Part shown: piece after piece, positions 58,043 to 64,000 of the stretch
Numbering within the stretch: the first letter of the stretch is position 1
How the letters are laid out: each line of letters opens with the position of its first letter
DNA from: a virus
IMG/VR virus record: IMGVR_UViG_3300021490_000001
Coordinates: 1-64,000 of that record
Strand: one strand, 5' to 3'
DNA: 64,000 nucleotides
Notes under the pieces: model-generated
Told to the model about the DNA's origin: nothing
The model's input: only the letters and a program-made list of their open reading frames with translations
The model's database searches: none
Translations under genes and position numbers: made by a program

Positions 58043-58186
58043 TTAGGCGCTCTATGCAATTGGTGAGCGCGAATAAAGGCTTTTGGTGTACTGCACACGG
58101 AGGAGGTTGGTGTCCGCAAGGGCAAATAAAGTTTTCCCCTCCGGGTCGCTAGCGCTAAAACTTTATAAGCCCTTGCTCTTCCGTGT
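58043..58186 (+). ncRNA. Structured leader cassette, copy 1
   Basis: Element 1 (58043-58070): GCGCTC, loop TATGCAATTGGT, GAGCGC. Element 2 (58095-58186): three stacked stems, ACACGGA/TCCGTGT, GCAAGGGC/GCCCTTGC (58116-58123, 58169-58176) and ATAAAGTTTT/AAAACTTTAT (58126-58135, 58157-58166), closing a 21-base loop that starts CCCCTCCGGGTCGC. The loop CCTCC could pair with the GGAGG of the next gene. The cassette is repeated at 58661-58809 with compensatory stem changes. Confidence 0.6.
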
Positions 58187-58216
58187 AGGGTTAAAGAAAG
58201 TCAGGAGGAGGTCTGA

Positions 58217-58507
58217 ATGAATATTAAATTTATACATAATTGGGGCGGAAAGCTGGATGCAAAGAAATTCACAACCATACGGAGAAATCCGTATTGGTTA
58301 GATAAACGTGGAGAGATTCATGTTTATCTAAAGGGAGAATATTATGCTAAAAGAGAACTCGTTGATGTTATTAGAGTTCCTTTTGGCACAATCGACAGGT
58401 CTGTTGTTGAAGCAGATACAGGACTGTCTTATGAAGCTTCTCTTAAGATTTTTGAGAGCTTCAGAATAAAAGAGGATACGATGGTTTGTATTCTCTTTTT
58501 TGAATAA
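58217..58507 (+). CDS. ASCH/PUA-like domain protein
   Basis: 96 residues, SD AGGAGGAGG five bases before ATG. KFTTIRRNPYWLDKRGEIHVYLKGEYYAKRELVDVIRV follows the ASCH pattern (ligand/RNA-binding beta-barrel with TIRR), and the C-terminal EADTGLSYEASLKIFESFRIKEDTMVCILFFE matches the closing helix and strand (quoted in pieces). ASCH proteins bind RNA or modified bases. It follows a structured leader RNA, so autoregulation is possible. Confidence 0.6.
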   Translation: MNIKFIHNWGGKLDAKKFTTIRRNPYWLDKRGEIHVYLKGEYYAKRELVDVIRVPFGTIDRSVVEADTGLSYEASLKIFESFRIKEDTMVCILFFE

Positions 58508-58508
58508 C

Positions 58509-58523
58509 TTTTCTTTTTTTTTC
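58509..58523 (+). terminator. T-rich terminator
   Basis: CTTTTCTTTTTTTTTTCTCC just after the ASCH stop codon. Confidence 0.5.
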
Positions 58524-58617
58524 TCCTGTGGAGGTCACCTTGACTTCCACTGGAAAAAAACGCGCCTGCCTTGGTTATATTGGGGAAGGCAGGCGCTCTA
58601 CACTTCCACAGGAAGTG
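58524..58617. other. Inverted repeats downstream of ASCH gene
   Basis: GCGCCTGCCTT (58562-58572) pairs perfectly with AAGGCAGGCGC (58586-58596). CACTTCC-ACA-GGAAGTG is at 58601-58617. CTCCTGTGGAG and AGGTCAC..GTGACCT lie around them. The motif TTCCTGTGGAA/TTCCACAGGAA recurs here and nearby. No gene. Confidence 0.55.
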
Positions 58618-58660
58618 AAGGTGCCAGCCAGTGTGACCTACATTTCCTGTGGAACTTGAG

Positions 58661-58809
58661 TTAGGCGCTCTATGCAATGGGTAAGCGCTTAACCTACCAA
58701 CCATACATACCTTACCTACCCATCGGAGATACACGTTGGTGAGCGGGATGAGGCATATAAAGTTTTCCCCTCCGGGTCGCTTCGCTAAAACTTTATTAGC
58801 CCCACCCGC
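58661..58809 (+). ncRNA. Structured leader cassette, copy 2
   Basis: Same order as copy 1: TTAGGCGCTCTATGCAATG..TAAGCGC (58661-58688), then stem ATAAAGTTTT/AAAACTTTAT (58757-58766, 58787-58796) closing a 20-base loop with the same CCCCTCCGGGTCGC. The outer stems differ in sequence but pair (GCGGG/CCCGC, GGC/GCC). Upstream of a gene with a GGAGG SD. Confidence 0.6.
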
Positions 58810-58894
58810 CAGGGAGAGCACATAACATTTAAGAATTAAATGTGTATGGTGTTTACTCACCCTCTGCACATTTAGATAAAGGAGGATGAGTGAT

Positions 58895-59107
58895 ATGAGT
58901 GATATATTAGAAAATCTTCAGCACAATAACTATGGTTATTGTGATTGTGGATTGAGATTAACGCTTCTCGTAAGAGAGGCGGGTGTGTCTTCCACATACC
59001 CACAGGAGGGCTGGAAAGTGTACGATCATAAGGTGATGTGTTCTTCCTGTGATGTAGAAGAAATTAGGCACCTTGAAGAAGAAGGGTGGTATGTGGTAGG
59101 CTGGTAA
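58895..59107 (+). CDS. Zinc-binding protein
   Basis: 70 residues from ATG 58895, nine bases after GGAGG; ATG 58886 abuts the SD and is less likely. CDC near residue 17 and CSSC near 50 suggest a zinc site. A C-terminal EEGWYVVGW. Not recognised. Confidence 0.6.
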   Translation: MSDILENLQHNNYGYCDCGLRLTLLVREAGVSSTYPQEGWKVYDHKVMCSSCDVEEIRHLEEEGWYVVGW

Positions 59108-59126
59108 ATTTCCGTAGGTGAAAAAA

Positions 59127-59477
59127 ATGAAAACAAAAACATTAGATGTTAAGAGTATAACGGTTAGCTATTTCCCTGTGGAGGAAATAACTGACATGCT
59201 AGAAAAGGTGAAAAAGGAAGTTTCACCTTTTTTGAAGGAACTTCCACGTTTTATTAATCAAGTGGAAGTTCAGATAAAAGGAACGAGCCCACAGATGGAA
59301 GCGTGGGCGAATGTTTCGATTAAACTGTATATATTCGATACGTCTAGAAATGAATATATCTCCGAGAAAAGCATAAACTGTAGATGGAGCTATAAACGGA
59401 AGATATCTAGAGATCTCTTCCTGAATGATATAGACTCCTTTGAAGGAGTCGAGTCATATTGTAAGAAGTTAGCTTAA
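59127..59477 (+). CDS. Hypothetical protein
   Basis: 116 residues from ATG 59127 with GTAGGTG upstream; GTG 59118 possible. Alpha/beta with strands QVEVQIKGTSPQMEAWANVSIKLYIF. Not recognised. Confidence 0.55.
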   Translation: MKTKTLDVKSITVSYFPVEEITDMLEKVKKEVSPFLKELPRFINQVEVQIKGTSPQMEAWANVSIKLYIFDTSRNEYISEKSINCRWSYKRKISRDLFLNDIDSFEGVESYCKKLA

Positions 59478-59509
59478 TCGATTAAGCAGTAACTCTATTA
59501 GTATATAAG

Positions 59510-59700
59510 ATAGTATATAGTATATAGTATGTATATGTTATGTATATGTTATGTATATGTTATGTATATGTTATGTATACAGTATATATAGTATATATAT
59601 AGTATGTATATATATAGTATGTATATATATAGTATGTATATATATAGTATGTATATATATAGTATGTATATAGTACCTACCTTATAGAGTATGTCATACA
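59510..59700. repeat. AT-rich tandem repeats
   Basis: About four copies of an 11-bp unit (ATGTATATGTT) near 59530-59575, then about five copies of a 15-bp unit (AGTATGTATATATAT) near 59600-59676. Non-coding. Easily melted DNA: a possible unwinding element or an assembly-prone microsatellite. Confidence 0.75.
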
Positions 59701-59726
59701 TATAGGTAGAGTAGAGTAATGTTGAG

Positions 59727-59745
59727 GTGGGGGGTAACCCCCCAC
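59727..59745. other. GTGGGGGG-TAA-CCCCCCAC hairpin
   Basis: Perfect 8-bp stem with a 3-base loop between the AT-rich repeats and the next promoter; kin to the hairpins at 9839 and 56920. Confidence 0.6.
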
Positions 59746-59783
59746 ATTCTTGCGCTTATTGATGTACTCAGTAAATCGATAAG

Positions 59784-59793
59784 CATATAAAGA
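59784..59793 (+). promoter_or_regulatory. TATA box with upstream ATCGATAAGC element
   Basis: CATATAAAGA centred 26 bp before ATG 59814, preceded by AAATCGATAAG, and GCTTATTGAT further up forms an inverted repeat with ATCGATAAGC. Nearly the same arrangement (TTGCGCTTAT, AAATCGATA, TATATAAAGA) precedes 60163. Confidence 0.65.
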
Positions 59794-59813
59794 TAATAGT
59801 ACACTTTTCTTGT

Positions 59814-60086
59814 ATGAATTCCAGAAAGACGCTTCAAATTGATGAAGACCTAAAAATGCGCTTTGATAAAATCAGAGGCAGTAGCGCCAACAGCAAAATG
59901 GCACTATTGCTGGATGTATACACTAAAAAGATAGCAGAAGAAGACAATGTATACAGATTAATCAATGCGCACATGATAGACTTAAAAGGACAGCTCAATT
60001 CATATCACAAAGATATTAAATCCTTAAGTGAGAGGATATACCAACTAGAACAAAACATTAGAGGTAAAATAGAAATGTTAAGATAG
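59814..60086 (+). CDS. Putative RHH-type DNA-binding coiled-coil protein A
   Basis: 90 residues, leaderless. Residues 1-40 (KTLQIDEDLKMRFDKIRGSS..KMALLL) resemble a ribbon-helix-helix (beta strand, two helices). Residues 50-88 form a coiled coil. Paralogous to 60163-60450, which shares FxKIRGxSxNxKMxxLL. Both may bind the shared palindromes in their own promoters. Confidence 0.6.
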   Translation: MNSRKTLQIDEDLKMRFDKIRGSSANSKMALLLDVYTKKIAEEDNVYRLINAHMIDLKGQLNSYHKDIKSLSERIYQLEQNIRGKIEMLR

Positions 60087-60131
60087 CTATAAACCCTTGC
60101 GCTTATGCAAGTAGTAATACCAAATCGATAG

Positions 60132-60141
60132 CTATATAAAG
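60132..60141 (+). promoter_or_regulatory. TATA box for protein B
   Basis: CTATATAAAG centred 26 bp before ATG 60163, preceded by CCAAATCGATAG. The upstream CTTGC..GCAAG pair is a small hairpin. Confidence 0.65.
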
Positions 60142-60162
60142 AATTAGTATTAAAATATAGAC

Positions 60163-60450
60163 ATGGTTATTCAAAAACACATAGTAGTCTCTGAAACGAT
60201 CTGGAATTCATTTCAGAAAATCAGAGGCAAGAGCCACAATGACAAAATGCTCAATTTGCTAAATAGTACTACCAAAACAGTAGCAAAGGAAGAGATTATT
60301 ACTAAATTATTAACTGATCATATGGAAGACATTAAAACAATCCTTGAAAGGCAAAATAATATCATAGAATCTCAAGCTAGAGACATACAGAATTTTCTCG
60401 ATAAAGCTGGATCTTTAATGAGCTATATCGAGAATCATACTGGATATTAG
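60163..60450 (+). CDS. Putative RHH-type DNA-binding coiled-coil protein B
   Basis: 95 residues, leaderless. IVVSETIWNSFQKIRGKSHNDKMLNLL aligns with protein A; long coiled coil to the C-terminus. Followed by inverted repeats that may end the transcript. Confidence 0.6.
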   Translation: MVIQKHIVVSETIWNSFQKIRGKSHNDKMLNLLNSTTKTVAKEEIITKLLTDHMEDIKTILERQNNIIESQARDIQNFLDKAGSLMSYIENHTGY

Positions 60451-60460
60451 ATACATTATG

Positions 60461-60538
60461 CTCTCAGACCTCCTGAGAGGCTTGTAGTTAAACGATCAGG
60501 TTTCTAGGTATAAATACCTACCTTCCCCCCTGATCGTT
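60461..60538. terminator. Nested inverted repeats after protein B
   Basis: CTCTCAG/CTGAGAG at 60461-60479, then AACGATCAGG (60491-60500) with CCTGATCGTT (60529-60538) enclosing TAGGTAT-AA-ATACCTA (60505-60520). No T-run; could be a terminator, RNA element or operator. Confidence 0.5.
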
Positions 60539-60640
60539 CCTCTATGAGCTCCTATGGAGGTTATAGGTATATCCTCTACTCAATATACCTCTAGAGGATA
60601 TTTGATTTTTGGTAACACATACTGTTGTTTTCTATGGGTA

Positions 60641-60817
60641 CTACACTACGAAACGGAAGCAGTAGGACTTGTGTAGATATAATTAACTTATTTACATTAT
60701 GAAACGTAAGTAGGACTTGTAAATAGTGTAATTACCTTATCACATTACGAAACGTAGTAGGGCCTATGAATAATGTAACTAACAATTATTACAAAATGTA
60801 AAGTAATGGGATTTATA
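60641..60817 (+). repeat. Four tandem covarying stem-loop units
   Basis: Units near 60641-60676, 60691-60723, 60737-60773 and 60786-60817. Each has an outer stem, an inner 4-5-bp stem (CTAC/GTAG, TTAT/GTAG, TTAC/GTAG, ATTAC/GTAAT), a loop GAAACG.. in units 1-3, and a GGAC/GGCC/GGGA bulge 3' of the inner stem. Stem bases change while pairing is kept. Together with 60539-60640 they fill the gap before 60867. Confidence 0.6.
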
Positions 60818-60866
60818 ACTTTGCCAAATCGATAGTGGTTGGTTCAGTTGGGTAACTGGAGATCAA

Positions 60867-61004
60867 ATGAAACAAAAAGAATATCAAGGAGAGGAAAATC
60901 TGTTTCGATTTCTAGCTGAGATGACTTTCCTTGATGTGAATAAACTTAGAAGATATTACCGTGAATGGAACAATGTTAGTAACAATTTCAAGGAAAGTGA
61001 TTAA
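60867..61004 (+). CDS. Small helical protein
   Basis: 45 residues, ATG preceded by CTGGAGATCAA. Charged helix (GEENLFRFLAEMTFLDVNKLRRYYREW). Directly followed by the next ATG. Confidence 0.5.
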   Translation: MKQKEYQGEENLFRFLAEMTFLDVNKLRRYYREWNNVSNNFKESD

Positions 61005-61577
61005 ATGATAAACTGTGCTGTTAGAACTACGAGCAAAAAAGAGAGAGAACGAGTTGAACAGATATGTGCTCAATATGATATCTCCTGGGAGTTAGGTATT
61101 AAGCCACCGTCTGGAGTTTATAGTACTAAAAAAGCTGTATACTTTTGTATAGGACGGTTTCTTTCATATACGTATAAACTTAATGTAGCTAATAACAAAT
61201 ACATAAAAGCAAATAGGGAAGTTTATTCTTATGATGACTTTGTTTTCTACTTTGATAAATCGAAAATGAATGCTATGAAAGGATCTATTGTTCAAATTAA
61301 AACTGCAAATGAATTGTATAAAGTAGAAAGTGTTTGCTCTAAGTATAACATTTACTGGGATCACAATTATTGGCTAAGCAACAAATGGATAGCTGATGGG
61401 TTACATATCGACTTTAATTGTATAAACAAAGGTAAAGAATTTTATATCTGCATTGATAATGCATTGACATTTACTCTTTCAATTTCCACTGAAAATAAAG
61501 ACTTACCTATGTATTCAGTTAAAGAATTTGTAAAGAAATTTGATAAATTCTTGGAGAACAAAAGTGAACTGGACTAG
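61005..61577 (+). CDS. Two-copy small-domain phage protein (family with 62187)
   Basis: 190 residues with two similar domains, about 1-90 and 100-185, each of the type C-x-V-x-T..VExIC-x-x-Y-x-I-x-W .. FYxCI-x-x-x-L .. YS-x-x-EFVxKFD. The first domain of 62187-62789 is the same. Compared with that protein this gene appears truncated: one A too many in AACAAAAGTG (about 61559-61564) shifts the frame, and the homologous C-terminus continues in another frame downstream. Confidence 0.6.
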   Translation: MINCAVRTTSKKERERVEQICAQYDISWELGIKPPSGVYSTKKAVYFCIGRFLSYTYKLNVANNKYIKANREVYSYDDFVFYFDKSKMNAMKGSIVQIKTANELYKVESVCSKYNIYWDHNYWLSNKWIADGLHIDFNCINKGKEFYICIDNALTFTLSISTENKDLPMYSVKEFVKKFDKFLENKSELD

Positions 61578-61587
61578 TCTTAGTACT

Positions 61588-61806
61588 ATGGACTATCTCT
61601 TTGGTAAGGAATTAAAAGATGAAGAAGCCAAAAAGATATTAGCAGGAAAAGCTTATCTATTCGGCTGGACTATATACAAGTAGATGATAACTAAAATGCA
61701 ACCTATCTATTCATGTTTATTCGAAGATATTCCGATGAAGTTCAAAACTGAAAAGTTTAAATTATCTGATAGTCTTTATGAATCTCATAAACAAAAACTA
61801 AATTAA
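61588..61806 (+). pseudogene. Shifted and TAG-interrupted C-terminal part of the 61005 gene
   Basis: Frame from 61563 reads VNWTSLSTMDYLFGKELKD.. and aligns with VNLTFTPSMDELFGIKLTN in 62187-62789. It meets TAG at 61681-61683, where the homologue has Asp in WFISKDMIT, then continues in the same frame with MITKMQ.. FKTEKFKLSDSLY to TAA 61806 (homologue: EKFKLSDSLF). So a frameshift and an in-frame TAG split one gene. ATG 61588 and ATG 61684 could restart translation. Confidence 0.6.
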
Positions 61807-61830
61807 GACAATTAAAAATGAGGTGATAAA

Positions 61831-62136
61831 ATGGCAGTAAAAAAAAGTCTGTTTGATGAACTATACGATAAAGCAGACGAAATTGTAAAAAAACTGAAGA
61901 AACCATTAACAAAAAAGGGAATTAAAAGAAAATTTTCTGCAGCATACGATGATGCGGAAAATAACAAAATAGATGCAGAACTTAAACTGCAAGATTTAAG
62001 AAGCAAGTTTAATGACTTCGATGTAAATGCAATATTAGAGCAAAAAATAATCATCGAGGAGAATATTGCACTGCAAGAGAAACTAGAACAGGAATATGAA
62101 GAACTGTTCGGAAAGAAAATGCCAAAAAGCGAGTAA
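61831..62136 (+). CDS. Coiled-coil protein
   Basis: 101 residues, GAGGTGATAAA before ATG. Basic N-terminus (VKKLKKPLTKKGIKRKF), then a long coiled coil. Followed by the hairpin AATTGGGGGAACTTCCTCCCTAATTT. Not recognised. Confidence 0.6.
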   Translation: MAVKKSLFDELYDKADEIVKKLKKPLTKKGIKRKFSAAYDDAENNKIDAELKLQDLRSKFNDFDVNAILEQKIIIEENIALQEKLEQEYEELFGKKMPKSE

Positions 62137-62186
62137 ATTGGGGGAACTTCCTCCCTAATTTTACTCCATTAAAGAATGGTGATACT

Positions 62187-62789
62187 ATGGAACATTGTAT
62201 TGTAAAAGTTGAGTCAGAAAACGAAGTAACTAAAGTCGTAGATATATGCTATAAAAATGGCGTAGAATGGCGTTCAAGAACAAAAGATTATATGCCATTT
62301 GATTTTAAGAAAGACAAAGAATGTTATTTGTTCGTTCAAAACACTATTATTTATGATATAAATGCTAAGAGTTATGCAATATGTAAATCCAAAAGAGATA
62401 AACAAAATATATACTCAGCCAAAGAATTTATTCGTAAGTTTGGTGAATCGAAATATAGAATCAAAACGAAAGAAGAATTCATTGAAGAGTTTGGTGAGAA
62501 TTGGAGATATCATGTAAATCTGACATTCACACCGAGCATGGATGAACTTTTTGGTATAAAATTAACAAATGATGAATATATTGAATTAGAACAAAAAGGA
62601 AATTGTTACATCCGACCTTGGTTTATAAGCAAGGATATGATAACTGAAGTGGATAAACCCATAAATCGTTGGGACAAAGCACGACTGTTTGAAACGATAA
62701 CAAAACCATTTAGATTAGAAAAAGAAAAATTCAAATTATCGGATAGTCTTTTTAAAAGAAAAAAGCCAAAACTAAATCAAGACAATTAA
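62187..62789 (+). CDS. Small-domain phage protein, intact member of 61005 family
   Basis: 200 residues, ATGGTGATACT before ATG. N-terminal domain as in 61005, middle with KTKEEFIEEFGENW, then SMDELFGIKL, and a basic C-terminus (EKFKLSDSLFKRKKPK). Likely the functional version of the broken 61005-61806 gene. Function unknown; such domains are common in phage early regions. Confidence 0.6.
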   Translation: MEHCIVKVESENEVTKVVDICYKNGVEWRSRTKDYMPFDFKKDKECYLFVQNTIIYDINAKSYAICKSKRDKQNIYSAKEFIRKFGESKYRIKTKEEFIEEFGENWRYHVNLTFTPSMDELFGIKLTNDEYIELEQKGNCYIRPWFISKDMITEVDKPINRWDKARLFETITKPFRLEKEKFKLSDSLFKRKKPKLNQDN

Positions 62790-62849
62790 ACCTGAATGTG
62801 AAATGAGTGGAAAGAAATGAATATAAGCAAATGACAAAAGGAATTAACT

Positions 62850-63017
62850 ATGATATGTCCAAATTGCGGAAAGGAGTATGAACCCATTCTTAAGCGCAAG
62901 CATCCAGAGATAAATATCTCAGATGAGTTTCCTGATGCCTTGCCAATCGAAAGGGAACAACTTATATCTGGCATCTGTTCAGATGATTGTTGGGATACTT
63001 GGATTATTGGAAAGTAA
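62850..63017 (+). CDS. Zinc-ribbon protein
   Basis: 55 residues: ICPNCGKEY at the start and CSDDCW near residue 43-48, four Cys in all. Probably nucleic-acid binding. Confidence 0.55.
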   Translation: MICPNCGKEYEPILKRKHPEINISDEFPDALPIEREQLISGICSDDCWDTWIIGK

Positions 63018-63172
63018 TTACCTCTGGCGAAAGATCGTACGACTTTGGGTGGTGCGTCCTTGCTGTCGAGATAAATGTGTGATCTGCATTTATTTGAAGG
63101 GACAGTAGGTTAAATGTGTTATAAAAAGACACCACACGATCCGCCAATAGAAAACAGTAGGAAGTAAAAATT
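63018..63172 (+). other. Gap with only very short ORFs
   Basis: Holds a 17-residue ORF (63113-63166, starts MCYKKTPHDPP) and a 19-residue Cys-rich frame ending at 63108. Neither is convincing. Confidence 0.3.
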
Positions 63173-63760
63173 ATGAAAATATTAATTTATCTAGTTGAAA
63201 CTTTACTTTTAATAACTGCATTCTGTTGTGGATATTACTGGTCAATCGAGAATCATGATCCTGAAATTCAGATAGAAACTGTAAATATATCTATAGAAAA
63301 CAAGACAGAGCTAAATCAATTGCAAAATCGAATTGCAGATGAAATCAAATTAAAAGAATACTATATATCTGAAGCTAAATACTATGAACTCAAATATTTA
63401 AGTGAAAATAAATTAGATAAGAACCCATTGTTTGAAGAAGTCTTTGCCTTTATTAAGAAAGATAAAACAGATCGAAATCTGTACTTAGACAAATCGAGAT
63501 ATGACTGTACACAATTTTCAAATACATTAATAAGAAATGCTTTCAAAGAGAATATATTAATGTGCGCTGTTGAAATAAACTATAACGAATCCAAAGGACA
63601 TATGATAGTAGCTGTGAATACTTCAGATAGGGGTTTGATTTACATTGAACCTCAAACAGATAAAATCGTTGAACTAACTTTTGGAAAAAATAAATGGATG
63701 AACCATGAACCAGAAGTAATTGGATGGGATAGTTGCTTTGAAAGAAAATTCAAAAGGTAA
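63173..63760 (+). CDS. Membrane-anchored papain/transglutaminase-like protein
   Basis: 195 residues. N-terminal membrane segment (ILIYLVETLLLITAFCCGYYW), coiled linker to about 85, then YDCTQFSNTLIR (candidate Cys), KGHMIVAVN (His) and YIEPQTDK (acidic residue before Pro), the Cys-His-Asp/Glu order of transglutaminase-like/NlpC-type folds. It would act outside the membrane, perhaps on the cell wall or S-layer for exit. Catalysis is inferred. Confidence 0.55.
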   Translation: MKILIYLVETLLLITAFCCGYYWSIENHDPEIQIETVNISIENKTELNQLQNRIADEIKLKEYYISEAKYYELKYLSENKLDKNPLFEEVFAFIKKDKTDRNLYLDKSRYDCTQFSNTLIRNAFKENILMCAVEINYNESKGHMIVAVNTSDRGLIYIEPQTDKIVELTFGKNKWMNHEPEVIGWDSCFERKFKR

Positions 63761-63765
63761 AGCTT

Positions 63766-64000
63766 ATGGAAATTAATGGATATAGAATTGATTTCGATAA
63801 ATCACTAGAGATGCACAAGAAAGATGCTATTGAACAGATCACTGAAGTAATTAAAGAACATGAAAAGTGGATACAACAAAATAAAAGCAAGACAATAGAA
63901 CTAACTGAAGCGCAATTAAAAAAGCTACTTGCTGATATCGAATCTGCTCTCGTCTTTAATGATTATTATATTTATGCTCCAGAAGAAATCAAAGGAATAA
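63766..64000 (+). CDS. Hypothetical protein, N-terminal part (cut by window edge)
   Basis: Starts at ATG 63766 (AAAGGTAAAGCTT upstream) and is open to the window end, 78 residues seen. Helical, Lys/Glu-rich (KDAIEQITEVIKEHEKW). Not recognised. Confidence 0.55.
   Translation, partial: MEINGYRIDFDKSLEMHKKDAIEQITEVIKEHEKWIQQNKSKTIELTEAQLKKLLADIESALVFNDYYIYAPEEIKGI

Noticed and set aside
58429-58869. 146-residue minus-strand ORF
   Set aside because: Runs through the structured leader cassette and terminator and lacks an SD; a shadow.
60641-60817. CRISPR array
   Set aside because: Only four diverged units, no constant repeat, and the changes are compensatory within stems; no cas genes nearby.

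Overview
The window looks like part of the genome of a tailed (HK97-type, siphovirus-like) double-stranded DNA virus or provirus of an archaeon. Archaeal origin is inferred from three things. Ribosome binding sites match the archaeal 16S tail (GGTGAT or GAGGTGAT a few bases before the start). Many genes have a TATA box centred about 26 bp before the start codon, which implies leaderless mRNAs. The large secreted proteins (DUF2341/LamG, NosD-type beta-helices rich in N-glycosylation sequons) are of a kind common in uncultivated archaea, including DPANN lineages. Most of the sequence is AT-rich, but about 56.8-59.1 kb is clearly richer in G+C. The host cannot be named from the sequence. No terminase, DNA polymerase, helicase or integrase is visible and genes run off both ends, so this is a piece of a larger genome or a linearised circle.

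Layout. (1) 1-13.4 kb, plus strand: a dense early-type operon of small genes. It includes an amidoligase/class II glutamine amidotransferase pair, two SWIM zinc-finger proteins, a DUF2829/Tad2-like protein, a single-strand-annealing-like protein, a D-2-hydroxyacid dehydrogenase, a hexapeptide-repeat protein, a WG-repeat protein, a frameshifted DUF3310 gene running into an odd tRNA, and a RadC/JAB protein. (2) 13.4-14.3 kb: a minus-strand regulator, then two plus-strand genes that converge on the late region. (3) 14.3-56.4 kb, minus strand: the late region, read from right to left. It holds small zinc and membrane proteins, a nuclease, a wHTH protein, a holin-like protein, a connector, a tail terminator, tail tube, G/GT chaperones, tape measure, Dit, a giant secreted adhesin, a baseplate hub, portal, a 1914-residue ligase/polymerase/phosphoesterase/protease fusion, scaffold, decoration proteins and major capsid protein. 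After a terminator come a separately promoted glycan module and a set of tail-fibre or surface proteins. (4) 56.4-57.3 kb: a divergent control region packed with inverted repeats, a candidate origin or regulatory hub. (5) 57.3-64 kb, plus strand: small genes with elaborate structured leaders, tandem stem-loops, a pair of RHH/coiled-coil proteins with near-identical promoters, a decaying two-domain gene family and a membrane-anchored cysteine-protease-like protein.

The most striking object is the 32000-37744 gene. It joins two ATP-dependent DNA ligase domains, a Pol-beta-like nucleotidyltransferase, two LigD-phosphoesterase-like domains and a metal-site-less metallo-beta-lactamase fold to a capsid maturation protease. 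It sits exactly where the prohead protease should be, between portal and scaffold. The inference is a virion-packaged end-joining kit cleaved out during capsid maturation. Several RNA-level signals are also unusual: a mutually exclusive three-hairpin leader at 57247-57302, a duplicated leader cassette at 58.0 and 58.7 kb, and four tandem covarying stem-loops at 60.6-60.8 kb. Several genes carry single-base frameshifts, so either decay, recoding or assembly indels must be considered.
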